Shown piece after piece: positions 34,272-42,953 of a stretch of 64,000 nucleotides of DNA. Under the pieces are notes generated by a model. That model ran no database searches, was not told the DNA's origin, and worked only from the letters and a program-made list of their open reading frames with translations. Both the position numbers and the translations under genes were made by a program. Positions within the stretch are counted from its first letter, which is position 1. Each line of letters begins with the position of its first letter. The stretch is taken from assembly GCF_004681185.1 (NCBI RefSeq), contig NZ_SRIF01000011.1:36706-100705 (forward strand), read 5' to 3'. The stretch is from Haloarcula amylovorans (GTDB lineage Archaea > Halobacteriota > Halobacteria > Halobacteriales > Haloarculaceae).

Positions 34272-35087
34272 ATGCCGAAAAACGCGGCCGATCCCGAGGA
34301 ATTCGGCGTTCTCCAGAGCAAGCGAAACGCCACTCGGTATCAGATCCTGGTCCAGATCGCAGAACGACAACCCGCGGTAAACCAACAAGAGATCGCCGAT
34401 GCCATCGGGATTACTGCCCAGGCTGTGAGCGATTACCTCCAAGACCTAGTTGAACACGGATACGTCAACAAGCACGGCCGTGGCCGATACGAAGTAACCA
34501 AGGAAGGAGTCGACTGGCTGATTTCACAGACCGACGAGTTACGCCACTTCGTCCAACACGTTTCTGAAGACGTCATCGGACAGGTCGAGATCGAGACCGC
34601 GATGGCGACGACGGAAATCAGCGAAGGAGAGACAGTTTCCCTGACGATGCAGGACGGTATTCTACGGGCTATGTCTGGTGGGACTGGGAGCGCAACTGCA
34701 GTTGCAGTAACAAACGCGGAGGCAGGGCAGGATGTTGGAATTACGAATTTCGACGGAGTCGTCGATTACGACTTGGGCTCGGTGACCATCGTCTCGATCC
34801 CACGGGTTCAAAACGGTGGAAGTTCGGCGGTGGATTCGAATCGGATCGCTGAAATGGCCGAAAGCCACGATCTGATAGCCGTTGGTGGAGTCGAAGCTAT
34901 CGCCGTCGCGGAGGCAACAGATCTCGAGCCTGACATACGTTTCGGAAGTCCGTCTGCTGTTCAAGAAGCAGCTGCGAAGGGGCTCGATATACTGCTCCTC
35001 TCTTCGACAGAGCTGCTCTCGGCACACACCGACAAACTCCGAGAGCAGAATCTCAGCTATGAAGTTGTTGACGTAGCAGACACGTAG
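34272..35087 (+). CDS. Winged-helix transcriptional regulator next to the cobalamin operon
   Basis: 271-aa protein. Residues 15-80 form a MarR-like winged helix (RYQILVQIAERQ, QQEIADAIGITAQAVSDYLQDLVEHGY, KHGRGRYEVTKEGVDWL). The C-terminal 180 residues are a mixed alpha/beta domain of a type I know only from archaeal regulators, with ALDS-free SVTIVSIPRVQNGG and DLIAVGGVEAIAVAEA segments that could bind a small ligand. It is transcribed divergently from cbiT with 148 bp between the ATGs, so cobalamin or cobalt control is a reasonable guess. No Cys is present and His residues are few, so direct cobalt sensing is unlikely. Confidence 0.75.
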   Translation: MPKNAADPEEFGVLQSKRNATRYQILVQIAERQPAVNQQEIADAIGITAQAVSDYLQDLVEHGYVNKHGRGRYEVTKEGVDWLISQTDELRHFVQHVSEDVIGQVEIETAMATTEISEGETVSLTMQDGILRAMSGGTGSATAVAVTNAEAGQDVGITNFDGVVDYDLGSVTIVSIPRVQNGGSSAVDSNRIAEMAESHDLIAVGGVEAIAVAEATDLEPDIRFGSPSAVQEAAAKGLDILLLSSTELLSAHTDKLREQNLSYEVVDVADT

Positions 35088-35112
35088 CGCCTCCAATTAG
35101 CGGGTTTGTGAA

Positions 35113-35415
35113 TATGAGATCGTCGCATTTGGTGATTTCTTTCGGGAAGTAATACTCGTCTCGTTTCAGGCGGTTACTGGGATACAGGTCGGCTTCCTCG
35201 GTGCTGTACGAGACTGCCGCGAAGTTACAGATACCAAGGTCAGCACCAGCCGACTTGTTACCGGGGCGTTGGGCGTCTCGATTTCGTCTTTGCAGACGAG
35301 ATGGAGTTCCCATCGTCCCTTCGACTTGTCGTAGACGGCCCTGACCTGTTCCAGGTTCTCGACCGCGTCCGTGGCGAGCTCCGAGAATGACTGACCAGTC
35401 GCAGTCTCCAGCGTA
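35113..35415 (-). pseudogene. TnpB (IS200/IS605-type) fragment, frameshifted
   Basis: On the minus strand a TnpB piece can be read in two frames. The 5' part reads SELATDAVENLEQVRAVYDK and WELHLVCKDEIETPNAP; after a frame change it continues as KSAGADLGICNFAAVSYSTE and DEYYFPKEITKCDD. ADLGICN includes the first RuvC Asp. Both ends are missing: nothing upstream of the beta-strand region and nothing past KCDD, where unrelated sequence begins. No transposase TnpA and no guide-RNA end are visible, so it is a dead scar between the regulator and the lrp gene. Confidence 0.7.
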
Positions 35416-35429
35416 TCGATATATCCTCG

Positions 35430-35939
35430 TCAGCTGAATAGGGCTTCTAAGTCCTCCTCGTCGTAGTTAACCAACAGCCGGTCTTCGTCCTTGAACGACC
35501 GGAGGACGATGTTGGTCGTCGAGTTCTCGACCCCCTCAGTCTGAATGATATCCTCCATGAGTGTCTGGAGGTGCTCGTGGTCCCGGACGCGGGAGAGCAC
35601 GTAGAACGACATCTCCCCGAGCATGAAGAAGACGCGCTGGACGCCCGAGAGGCTGGTGAGTTTCTCTGCGACCTCTTCGTAGCCTGGGCCGTCGTAATCG
35701 GCGTTGATCTCGGTAATCGCTGTCATCCCAAGGCCGAGCTTCTGCGGGTCGAGCTTGGCGATTTCGCCCTGCAGAATACCCTTGTTCCGGTACTTTTCCA
35801 TCCGATAGTAGATAGTCGAGGTGCTGACGTCGAGTTCGTCACTCAGCTCGTCAACATCGATATCACCGTTCTCGTCCAGACGTCGCAGTATCTGGAAGTC
35901 GACCTCGTCGAGCGTAACCTGCGTCATCGAATTATCCAT
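35430..35939 (-). CDS. Lrp/AsnC-family transcriptional regulator
   Basis: 169 aa from the ATG at 35939 (a GTG at 35948 would add three residues). An AsnC-type HTH lies at about 8-55 (DEVDFQILRRLDENGDIDVDELSDELDVSTSTIYYRMEKY in two pieces), followed by a RAM/AsnC ligand domain (LGLGMTAITEIN, YEEVAEKLTSLSGVQRVFFMLG, MEDIIQTEGVENSTTNIVL). It is read towards the TnpB scar and lies downstream of the nitrilase operon on the same strand. A palindrome at 35960-35976 fits autoregulation. Lrp proteins sense amino acids or their CoA catabolites, so it may control the catabolic island. Confidence 0.88.
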   Translation of the reverse strand: MDNSMTQVTLDEVDFQILRRLDENGDIDVDELSDELDVSTSTIYYRMEKYRNKGILQGEIAKLDPQKLGLGMTAITEINADYDGPGYEEVAEKLTSLSGVQRVFFMLGEMSFYVLSRVRDHEHLQTLMEDIIQTEGVENSTTNIVLRSFKDEDRLLVNYDEEDLEALFS

Positions 35940-35959
35940 GGGTGCCACGGGATTAATAG

Positions 35960-35976
35960 ATTGGTATCATTCCAAT
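35960..35976. promoter_or_regulatory. Inverted repeat upstream of the lrp gene
   Basis: ATTGG-TATCATT-CCAAT lies 21 bp before the ATG at 35939 on the minus strand. Position suggests an autoregulatory Lrp site; the match to any consensus is untested. Confidence 0.35.
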
Positions 35977-36022
35977 TCGGGCTCCGGTTTTCTGGACCGA
36001 TTACAATTCAGATCGGTGGCGG

Positions 36023-36811
36023 CTACCGCTCGCTCGCGTCGGCGTCGGTCGCCGGACGGTCCTCGCGCATGGGATTGCGACGGCGTTCGGCAGCCACCAC
36101 TCCTGGGTCGAGAGAGACGGATAGCTGGCCGGGGCTATCGCCCAGCTCCGCGATACGGGCCCCATCCGGTTCGTAGACGGCGCTTCGACCACAGAACGTC
36201 CGCCCAGCCTCGGTACCGGCGTGGTTACAGCCGACGACGTAGGCCCCCTGCTCGAGTGCTCGTGCCGGAAGTAGCGTGTGCCAGTCCCGCTCCATGCGGG
36301 CGGTCCAGGCCGAAATGTTGATGAGGATATCACAGCCGGCTCGCGCGAGCGCTGCGCTCGCAGCCGGGAAGTTCAGGTCGTAACAGATCTGGATGCCCAC
36401 CCGACCGAACGGGGCCGCTACGACGACGTACTCGTCGCCGGTCGCGAAGCCGGCCTGTTCCGCACCCCAGCAGTGGCGCTTGTCGTAGCGGGTGCGCACC
36501 TCACCGTCCGCGTCGAGCCAGACTGCGCTGTTGTACACACGAGAGTCCTCTCGAACTGGCATTCCGAACAGGACCGCCGTGTCGGCCCCAGCGGCTGCCG
36601 CACCCAGCCGCTCGGTCGTCGGCCCAGGGACGGGCTCAGCCAGTGCTGGGAGGTCCTCGAAGACGTGGTAACCGGTCGTCGCGAGTTCGGGGAACACAAC
36701 CAGGTCCGCGTCGGCGGCCGTAATCGCATCGGCCATCCGTTCGCAGGTCCCGTCGTCGGCCGGTCCGAGGCTGCTCTCGAACTGGACGACACTGACGGTA
36801 GTTGGGTCCAT
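36023..36811 (-). CDS. Carbon-nitrogen hydrolase (nitrilase superfamily)
   Basis: 262-aa nitrilase-fold amidase. The triad is visible as Glu in VVFPELATTGYH, Lys in TRYDKRHCWGAE, and Cys in GIQICYDLNFPAA. Such enzymes cleave C-N bonds of amides, ureido or carbamoyl groups. The ATG at 36811 starts 1 nt after the upstream crotonase stop, so it is the last gene of a four-gene operon with two crotonases and an acyl-CoA synthetase. The ORF extends upstream in a Ser/Arg-rich frame, rejected as shadow. Substrate unknown. Confidence 0.85.
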   Translation of the reverse strand: MDPTTVSVVQFESSLGPADDGTCERMADAITAADADLVVFPELATTGYHVFEDLPALAEPVPGPTTERLGAAAAGADTAVLFGMPVREDSRVYNSAVWLDADGEVRTRYDKRHCWGAEQAGFATGDEYVVVAAPFGRVGIQICYDLNFPAASAALARAGCDILINISAWTARMERDWHTLLPARALEQGAYVVGCNHAGTEAGRTFCGRSAVYEPDGARIAELGDSPGQLSVSLDPGVVAAERRRNPMREDRPATDADASER

Positions 36812-36812
36812 G

Positions 36813-37610
36813 CTATCGGCCCTCGAACTCGGGGTCCCGGTCCTCGGCAAACGCCTCGACGGCCTCTGCGTGGTCGCGCGTCTGCGAGCAGATCCGCTGG
36901 GCACGCATCGCGTCGTCCAACCCCTGTTCGAGGTCGACATCGAAGCTCTCGTTGACCAACTGTTTGCTTTGGGCGAGTGCAATCGGTGGGCGGTCGGCCA
37001 GCTCCGTGGCGAACGCGACGGCGGCGTCGAGGAGGTCGTCGGCCGGCACCTGCTCGCGGGCGAGATCCCATTCGACGATTTCCTCGCCGGTGAGCTTCCG
37101 GCCGGTGAAGATGAGTTCCTTTGCCCGGGCCTCGCCGATGAGCCGCGGCAGGAGGAAGGCCCCGCCGTCGCCAGGGACGAACCCGACGTCGATGAACGTC
37201 TCACCGATGACGCCCTCGTCGCTGGTGAGGCGGAAGTCACACGCCAGGGCGGTATCACAGCCGGCGCCGAGCGCGTAGCCGTTGACCGCCGCGATGACAG
37301 GCGTGTCGATGCTGCGCAGCGTCCGAACGACATTCTGGAAGAGGCCGAGCCCTGCCTCGTACTCGGCGAAATCCATCTCCGGTGTCAGGGGCATATCATT
37401 CAGGTCGACGCCGGCACAGAAGGCGTCGCCGGTACCCGTGAGCACGATTGCACGCACCGCCTCGTGTTCGTCGAGTCGCTCGAACGCCTCGACCGCCCCC
37501 CGAAGAAGCGGTTCGTTGTACGCGTTCATTGCCTCGGGCCGGTCGTACGTGACCGTCGCGACGTGGTCTGTGACGTGTTCGACTGTCAGGGGTGCATCGA
37601 TCTCAATCAT
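36813..37610 (-). CDS. Enoyl-CoA hydratase/isomerase family protein (crotonase A)
   Basis: 265-aa crotonase. CoA-binding and oxyanion segments are GTGDAFCAGVDLNDM and NGYALGAGCDTALACDF. The two Glu residues of classical hydratase are not kept: the first position reads D in GAGCDTAL, and the second region reads TFIDVGFVPGDGG, where isomerase-type members keep an Asp in PD/PGD. It is therefore more likely an isomerase, hydrolase or lyase than a plain hydratase. It overlaps the acyl-CoA synthetase by 8 nt and precedes the nitrilase. Its C-terminus AFAEDRDPEFEGR is identical to crotonase B. Confidence 0.85.
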   Translation of the reverse strand: MIEIDAPLTVEHVTDHVATVTYDRPEAMNAYNEPLLRGAVEAFERLDEHEAVRAIVLTGTGDAFCAGVDLNDMPLTPEMDFAEYEAGLGLFQNVVRTLRSIDTPVIAAVNGYALGAGCDTALACDFRLTSDEGVIGETFIDVGFVPGDGGAFLLPRLIGEARAKELIFTGRKLTGEEIVEWDLAREQVPADDLLDAAVAFATELADRPPIALAQSKQLVNESFDVDLEQGLDDAMRAQRICSQTRDHAEAVEAFAEDRDPEFEGR

Positions 37611-39801
37611 CGGTCTCACCTCGTGATGGTGTCGGGGAGTCCTCTTCCTCTGTGTTCCGGCTGGGCTGTCTCTCAAGTGTAATTGCCGCATCGACGATTT
37701 CGACGCCGTCCGCGTCGGCGAACACCGGATTCAGGTCGAGTTCGGTCACCGACGGGTTGGCTTGGACGAACGATGAAACCGCGACCAGAAGGTCGACGAC
37801 CGCCTCCCGGTCGACGGGTGGGTTCCCTCGGGCCCCATCTAACAGTTCTTGGGCCTCGATGTCGTCGAGCATCGCCCGGGCGTCGGCCTCGGTCAGCGGG
37901 AGGGCGCGGAAGGCGATGTCCTCGAGTACCTCCACGAACACGCCGCCGAGGCCACACATCACGACCGGGCCGAACTGGTCGTCGTCGACGACGCCGACGA
38001 TGAGCTCGACACCGGCGTCCCGCATGGGTGAGACCAAGACGCCGTCGAGACTCGCGTCGGGGTCGTACTCGGCGGCTGCCGAGAGTAAGTTGTCGTAGGT
38101 CGCCGCGGCTGCGTTCGCCCGCACGTCGAGGGCGACCCCGCCCGCGTCGGATTTGTGAACGATGTCGGGCGAAACCACCTTCATCGCGACGGGGCCGTCG
38201 GCATCGGCGGCCAGCGTCGCGGCCTCGTCGGCACTGGTCGCGAGGTCGAACGGCGTGACGGGGAACCCGTCGTCGGCGAGCGCACGTTTGGCCTCGAACT
38301 CCGAGAGTTGGGTGCGACCGTGGTCGATGGTTTCGGCGAGGGTATCATCGGCGGTGGTGGCCGTAGGAAGCTGGAAGTCACTACTCCGGTCGGCGGCTGC
38401 GATCCGATCGCCGTAGGTGGCCAGTGCTGACAGACTCGCGGTCGCTACGTCTAGCGATTCGACGACCGGGATGCCCTGCTCGCGAAGCACGGCGTGGGGC
38501 TCAGTGTCGAACCCCTCGTAGGCGCTCTGGACGACCAACGGTGTGTCGTACTCGGCGGCGAGCGATGCCAGTTCCCGGGCGGCCTCGACCTCGACTTCGG
38601 TGTACTGCTCGGCGAAGCGGACGCCGTAGCCGCCGAACAGGCCGGTCAGCAGGAGTGCGTCCACGTTCGGGTCAGCGATGATGGTCGCCGCACAGTCGAT
38701 GAACACGGACTGGTCGTCGTCGGTGCCCCCCGCGACGTCGACCGGGTTGACGACGCTGGCGGCGTCTGGGAGGACCGACTGGAGCCGCGCTTGGGTCTCG
38801 TCGGTGAGTCGGGGGATCGAGAGCCCGCGTTCCGTGCACGCGTCGGCCGCGAGCGTCGCGTGCCCCCCGCCGTCAGCGAGGATGCCCACGTTCGGGCCGT
38901 CGGCACGGGGGAGCGACGAGAGTGCGTTCGCGACCGACAGGAGTTCGTCAGAGCGCTCGACGCTCACGACGCCGGCCTGTTCGAGGACGGCGTCGGTTAC
39001 GGCCGCATCGCCCGCCAGAGAGCCCGTGTGCGAGGAGGCAGAGCGTTTGCCAACGTCCGAGCGGCCGCTCTTGAGCACGACAATGGGCGTGTTCAGAACG
39101 ACGTCCCGGGCCACCTGGAGGAAGGCTCGGCCGTCGCTCATCCCCTCCACGTAGCAGACGATGGCGTCGGTCTCGGGGTCGGCGTCGAGGAACGGCAGGT
39201 ACTCGTGGAACTGCAGGTCGGCCTCGTTACCGACGCCGACGTAGTGGCTGAAGCCGACGCCCTCGCGCGTGGCAGCCTCGGTGAACAGCGAGATGGCCAT
39301 GTTGCCGCTCTGACAGAGCAGCGCGAGACTTCCCTCTGGAACGGTATCGGCACCGACGAGGTTCAGGCCCCGGTGGACGTTGATCATGCCGGAGGTGTTG
39401 GGCCCGATGAGGCGGATACCGTGCTCGCGGGCGAACGAGACGATCTCCTCTTCGAGTTCCTCGCCGTCCTCTCCCGCCTCTCCGAACCCGACAGCGATGA
39501 CAACGGCGCCGGCGAGGTCGGTCTCCGCACAGTCCTCGAGCACGCTGGGGACGATGTGGGCGGGTGTGACGATAAGTGCGAGGTCGACGCGGCCGGGGAT
39601 GGCCGAGACGGTGGGGTAGACTTCGAGCCCGCGGATCTCCTCTGCGTTCGGGTTGACCGGGTAGATGTTGCCATCGTAGCCACCCTCCTGGAGGGTCACA
39701 ATGGCCTGATGACCGCGCTTCGTCTCGTCGGTGGAGGCCCCGACCACGGCGACCGCGTCCGGCTCCATGATACGCTCGATATCAGTGGGCTCTCCTGCCA
39801 T
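37603..39801 (-). CDS. ADP-forming acyl-CoA synthetase (acetate--CoA ligase family), alpha-beta fusion
   Basis: 732-aa ACD-type enzyme that interconverts acyl-CoA + ADP + Pi with acid + CoA + ATP. The alpha part (1-460) opens with a CoA-binding Rossmann domain (VAVVGASTDETKRGHQ, YPVNPNAEEIRG) and carries the phospho-His in SASSHTGSLAGDAAV. The beta part (from about 500) is an ATP-grasp domain (EFEAKRALADDGFPVTPF, GPVAMKVVSPDIVHKSDAGG, ELIVGVVDDDQFGPVVMCGL). The fused order is usual in haloarchaea. It sits between two crotonases, so it probably activates or releases the acyl-CoA that they process. Acyl specificity is unknown. Confidence 0.88.
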   Translation of the reverse strand: MAGEPTDIERIMEPDAVAVVGASTDETKRGHQAIVTLQEGGYDGNIYPVNPNAEEIRGLEVYPTVSAIPGRVDLALIVTPAHIVPSVLEDCAETDLAGAVVIAVGFGEAGEDGEELEEEIVSFAREHGIRLIGPNTSGMINVHRGLNLVGADTVPEGSLALLCQSGNMAISLFTEAATREGVGFSHYVGVGNEADLQFHEYLPFLDADPETDAIVCYVEGMSDGRAFLQVARDVVLNTPIVVLKSGRSDVGKRSASSHTGSLAGDAAVTDAVLEQAGVVSVERSDELLSVANALSSLPRADGPNVGILADGGGHATLAADACTERGLSIPRLTDETQARLQSVLPDAASVVNPVDVAGGTDDDQSVFIDCAATIIADPNVDALLLTGLFGGYGVRFAEQYTEVEVEAARELASLAAEYDTPLVVQSAYEGFDTEPHAVLREQGIPVVESLDVATASLSALATYGDRIAAADRSSDFQLPTATTADDTLAETIDHGRTQLSEFEAKRALADDGFPVTPFDLATSADEAATLAADADGPVAMKVVSPDIVHKSDAGGVALDVRANAAAATYDNLLSAAAEYDPDASLDGVLVSPMRDAGVELIVGVVDDDQFGPVVMCGLGGVFVEVLEDIAFRALPLTEADARAMLDDIEAQELLDGARGNPPVDREAVVDLLVAVSSFVQANPSVTELDLNPVFADADGVEIVDAAITLERQPSRNTEEEDSPTPSRGETDD

Positions 39802-39803
39802 CG

Positions 39804-40604
39804 TCAGCGTCCCTCGAACTCGGGGTCGCGGTCCTCGGCAAACGCGTCGATGCCCTCCTGCCAGTCGTCGGTGGCCATGCAGGCCAGCAGGGCCTCGGCT
39901 TCGGCGGTCAGCATATCCTCCCGGCTCGCCGCACCCACGCGGCCGAACTGGGCCTTGGCGAACTTCATCGGGATAGGGGCGTTCCCCGCGAGGTCGGTCG
40001 CGAGCCTGTCGACAGCCGCATCAAGCTCAGTCGCCGGATGACAGCTAGTCACGACGCCCTCCCCGGTAGCCTCCTCGCCGGTCAACGTCGCGGCCGACAG
40101 GACAAGCTCTTTCGCCCGGGCTCGCCCGACGCGTTGAGCGAGCGTGTACGTGACGCCGCCGCCGATGTACGTCCCGATTCCGACCTCGGGGAACCGGAGC
40201 TCGGCGTCCTCGGCCATCAAGACGAAATCCGCGCTAAGCGCGAGTTCGGCCCCAGCCCCGATCGCGTATCCCTGGACCTTCGCGACCACCGGACGCGGGT
40301 GTGTTTGCACCGCTTCACAGGCGTCCTGGGCCTGCCAGACATACTCCCGGCGCTCCTTGGCCGACCGTTCGGTCTCGCCGTGTTGTTCCATGTCCGCGCC
40401 GACACAGAACGCCCGACCAGCTCCCTCGAGGACGACGACTCGGGCGTCCTCGGCTTCGGCCCGGTCGAGTCCCTCCTGGATGCCCGCGTACAGATCGGGG
40501 GTTACTGCGTTGAGCGAATCCGGCCTATTCAGTCGGATGGATGCGACGTCTCCCTCCCGCTGGTACACCGTCGGAGACTCCGGTGCCATGTCTCGCCTTG
40601 TCAT
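39804..40604 (-). CDS. Enoyl-CoA hydratase family protein (crotonase B)
   Basis: 266-aa crotonase. Unlike crotonase A it keeps both catalytic Glu positions: GAGAELALSADF and LRFPEVGIGTYIGGG. EGAGRAFCVGADM is the first oxyanion strand. Hydratase activity on an enoyl-CoA is plausible. The ATG at 40604 was chosen over 40643. It is the first gene of the operon and is divergent from the ABC importer. Its C-terminal AFAEDRDPEFEGR is shared exactly with crotonase A, which suggests duplication followed by change of chemistry. Confidence 0.87.
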   Translation of the reverse strand: MTRRDMAPESPTVYQREGDVASIRLNRPDSLNAVTPDLYAGIQEGLDRAEAEDARVVVLEGAGRAFCVGADMEQHGETERSAKERREYVWQAQDACEAVQTHPRPVVAKVQGYAIGAGAELALSADFVLMAEDAELRFPEVGIGTYIGGGVTYTLAQRVGRARAKELVLSAATLTGEEATGEGVVTSCHPATELDAAVDRLATDLAGNAPIPMKFAKAQFGRVGAASREDMLTAEAEALLACMATDDWQEGIDAFAEDRDPEFEGR

Positions 40605-40721
40605 GATCGGTTCACTGCCTAGACTCTCAGAGCTCAACCACATAAACTTTGGCTCGTTCTTAACTGAACAGTCTATAGTAGGAACTTTGCCGAATATAGG
40701 ATTGATGTCTGCGAAAGATTA

Positions 40722-40729
40722 TTATATCA
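40722..40729 (+). promoter_or_regulatory. TATA box of the ABC importer operon
   Basis: TTATATCA is centred about 27 bp before the ATG at 40753. At usual archaeal spacing the transcript would start at or next to the ATG, i.e. leaderless. This supports ATG 40753 over GTG 40747. Confidence 0.5.
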
Positions 40730-40752
40730 TTGTGTAGAAGGTTCGTGTGTCG

Positions 40753-41904
40753 ATGTCTCACAAAGACACACTCAGACGGCGTGACGTACTGACGGCAGTC
40801 GGTGCTGGAACGCTGACCGCACTTGCAGGATGTTCCGGCGGCGATGGCGGTGATGGCAGTGATGGCGGCGGCGATGGCGGTGACGGCGGCAATGGGAGCA
40901 CTGGCGGGAGTGGTGGCGGTAGCGGGAGCGGCAAGCTCCGGTTCCTCGGCTTCGGTGGGAACACGCAGGCCGCCCAGATGTCCGTCTTCGAGCCGTGGGC
41001 CGATGAGTCCGGCGTGAAGGTCCAGGGTACCTCTGCGGGCGGGACGACAGAGATGATTTCGCTCATCAAGCAGAACCCCGGGTCCTTCGACATCGTCGCA
41101 CTCAACGACACGGGGATGGCCCGAGCCCAGAAGGAGGACGTGCTCGAGCCCATCGACCTCTCGAAGGTTCCCAACTACGAGAAGAACATCAAGGAGTCTG
41201 CCCGGTCGCTGTCGTACAACATGAGCGACGGGGACACGATGGGGCTCATCCGCGAGAACGGCGCGACCGGCTACGCGTACAACACTGAGAAGGTCGACGG
41301 GGAGCTAAACTCCTGGGACGCAATTCTCGACTCGAAGTACGAAGGCAAGGTCTCGCTCATCGACCGCACTGTTGACCGGCTCTCGAACAGCGCGGCTGCC
41401 GCCGGGCTCAACATCAACGACGTGCCCGGCGACCAGGGGAAGACGGACGAGATGTTTGCACGGGCGAAGAAGGAAGACAAGAACGTCTTCTCCTACTGGG
41501 GTGACGGTGCCACCTCCATCCGCTACCTCCGGCAGGAGAACGCCTGGATCTGCGAGGCCTGGGGCGGACGCGTCCTCGCCCTGCAGGAGGAGGGCTATGA
41601 CCAAATTGAGTATGTTATCCCAAAGGAGGGAGCGATGGGCTGGGCCGACAACCTCGCCGTGGTCAAGGGTTCCGAGAGCCTCGACCTGGCCCACGAACTG
41701 CTGAACCACACCTACCAGCGCGAACACCTCCTGACGCTGTCGGACAAGATGAACTACACCGTGCAGGTGAAGAACCCACCTGAGAAGATGACACAGCTGC
41801 CCGACTACGCACCCGCCGAGGATCTGGCCTTCCGTAACTGGGAGAAGGTCCTCCCCAAGCAAGAGGCTTGGACCCAGCGACTCGAGAAGATCAAACAGGG
41901 CTAA
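40753..41904 (+). CDS. ABC transporter substrate-binding lipoprotein (PotD/extracellular type 1)
   Basis: 383-aa secreted binding protein. A twin-arginine signal (TLRRRDVLTAVGAG) leads to a lipobox LAGC with Cys27, followed by a Gly/Asp/Ser linker to about residue 60. The mature domain shows FLGFGGNTQAAQMSVFEPW, SFDIVALNDTGMARAQK, a GYAYNTEKV hinge and WICEAWGGRVLAL, the PotD/ThuE-like fold of polyamine, spermidine or thiamine receptors. It heads a four-gene importer operon (SBP-ATPase-permease-permease). The ligand is unknown; linkage to CoA-dependent catabolic genes suggests an organic cation or acid. Confidence 0.88.
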   Translation: MSHKDTLRRRDVLTAVGAGTLTALAGCSGGDGGDGSDGGGDGGDGGNGSTGGSGGGSGSGKLRFLGFGGNTQAAQMSVFEPWADESGVKVQGTSAGGTTEMISLIKQNPGSFDIVALNDTGMARAQKEDVLEPIDLSKVPNYEKNIKESARSLSYNMSDGDTMGLIRENGATGYAYNTEKVDGELNSWDAILDSKYEGKVSLIDRTVDRLSNSAAAAGLNINDVPGDQGKTDEMFARAKKEDKNVFSYWGDGATSIRYLRQENAWICEAWGGRVLALQEEGYDQIEYVIPKEGAMGWADNLAVVKGSESLDLAHELLNHTYQREHLLTLSDKMNYTVQVKNPPEKMTQLPDYAPAEDLAFRNWEKVLPKQEAWTQRLEKIKQG

Positions 41905-41909
41905 TACTG

Positions 41910-42953
41910 ATGCTCGAAGTCAAAGGCTTCACCAAATACTACGGCGACCTTTGTGCAGTAGAGGACCTCTCCTTCCGCATCGAGGAGGGGGAGTTCGTTA
42001 CGCTACTCGGCCCCTCTGGCTGTGGCAAGTCGACGACGCTGCACTCTATCGCCGGGCTCGTGGAGCCAACCGAGGGGCAGATCCACCTCCGTGGCGACGA
42101 CGTGACCGACCTGCCGCCGGAGAAGCGCAACATCGGGATGGCGTTCCAGTCGACGGCGCTGTTCCCGCATATGACCGTCCGGGAGAACATCGCGTACGGG
42201 CTGAAGATGCACGGCTACTCCAAGGCCGATATCGCCGACCGAGTCGAAGAATCACTCGAGTTGGTCGACATGCCCGAACACGGCGACCACCGCCCCGGCG
42301 AACTCTCCGGCGGCCAGCAACAGCGCGTCTCGCTGGCACGGGCACTGGCGTACGAACCCGACATCCTCCTGCTGGATGAGCCGCTGACGGGGTTGGACCG
42401 GGTGCTCCGCGAGGAGATGCGGGGCTGGCTCCACCGCGTCCAGCGCGAGGTCGGTGTCACGACGCTGTACGTTACGCACGATCAGGAGGACGCCCTGTCG
42501 ATGTCGGACAAGGTGGTCGTTCTTGACGACGGTCGGGCCCAGCAGATGGACTCGCCGGAAGCCATCTACGAGCGGCCAACCAATCCGTTCGTCGCCGAGT
42601 TCGTCGGCAAGTCTACCCAGTTCACCGGCGAGGTCACCCACGAGGACGGCCATGCCGTCATCCACAACGACAGCAAGGCCATCACGCTACCCGATGCGTC
42701 CCACAGTGCCGGGGAGAGCGTCTCAGTGTACGTCCGACCGGAGGATATCGACGTGGGTACCGAACCGACAGGGGCCACGAACGAATTCCCTGGCACCGTC
42801 ATCGACATCTCGAACCTCGGGAACCGGGCCGAGATGTCCATCGAGCTCGCGGATGGGACGACCGCGCTCGCTCACACGGGCCGCTTCCCCGATATCGAGA
42901 TCGGTGAGGACGTCTTCATCCGGTTCGACGCCGGGCGGGTGATCGTCCTATGA
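41910..42953 (+). CDS. ABC transporter ATP-binding protein (PotA-like)
   Basis: 347-aa ATPase with Walker A GPSGCGKST (34-42), Q-loop region MAFQSTALFPHMTV, signature LSGGQQQRVSLARAL, Walker B ILLLDEPLTGLD and H-loop VTHDQEDALSMSD. The last 110 residues form a TOBE domain (YVRPEDIDVGTE). The ATG at 41910 lies 5 nt after the binding-protein stop; the longer frame from 41868 overlaps that gene. It ends in a 4-nt overlap with the first permease. It energises import of the island's substrate. Confidence 0.92.
   Translation: MLEVKGFTKYYGDLCAVEDLSFRIEEGEFVTLLGPSGCGKSTTLHSIAGLVEPTEGQIHLRGDDVTDLPPEKRNIGMAFQSTALFPHMTVRENIAYGLKMHGYSKADIADRVEESLELVDMPEHGDHRPGELSGGQQQRVSLARALAYEPDILLLDEPLTGLDRVLREEMRGWLHRVQREVGVTTLYVTHDQEDALSMSDKVVVLDDGRAQQMDSPEAIYERPTNPFVAEFVGKSTQFTGEVTHEDGHAVIHNDSKAITLPDASHSAGESVSVYVRPEDIDVGTEPTGATNEFPGTVIDISNLGNRAEMSIELADGTTALAHTGRFPDIEIGEDVFIRFDAGRVIVL

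Noticed and set aside
36812..37333. N-terminal extension of the nitrilase frame
   Set aside because: Ser/Arg/Pro-rich sequence antisense-like to crotonase A's frame; nitrilase homology starts at the ATG at 36811.
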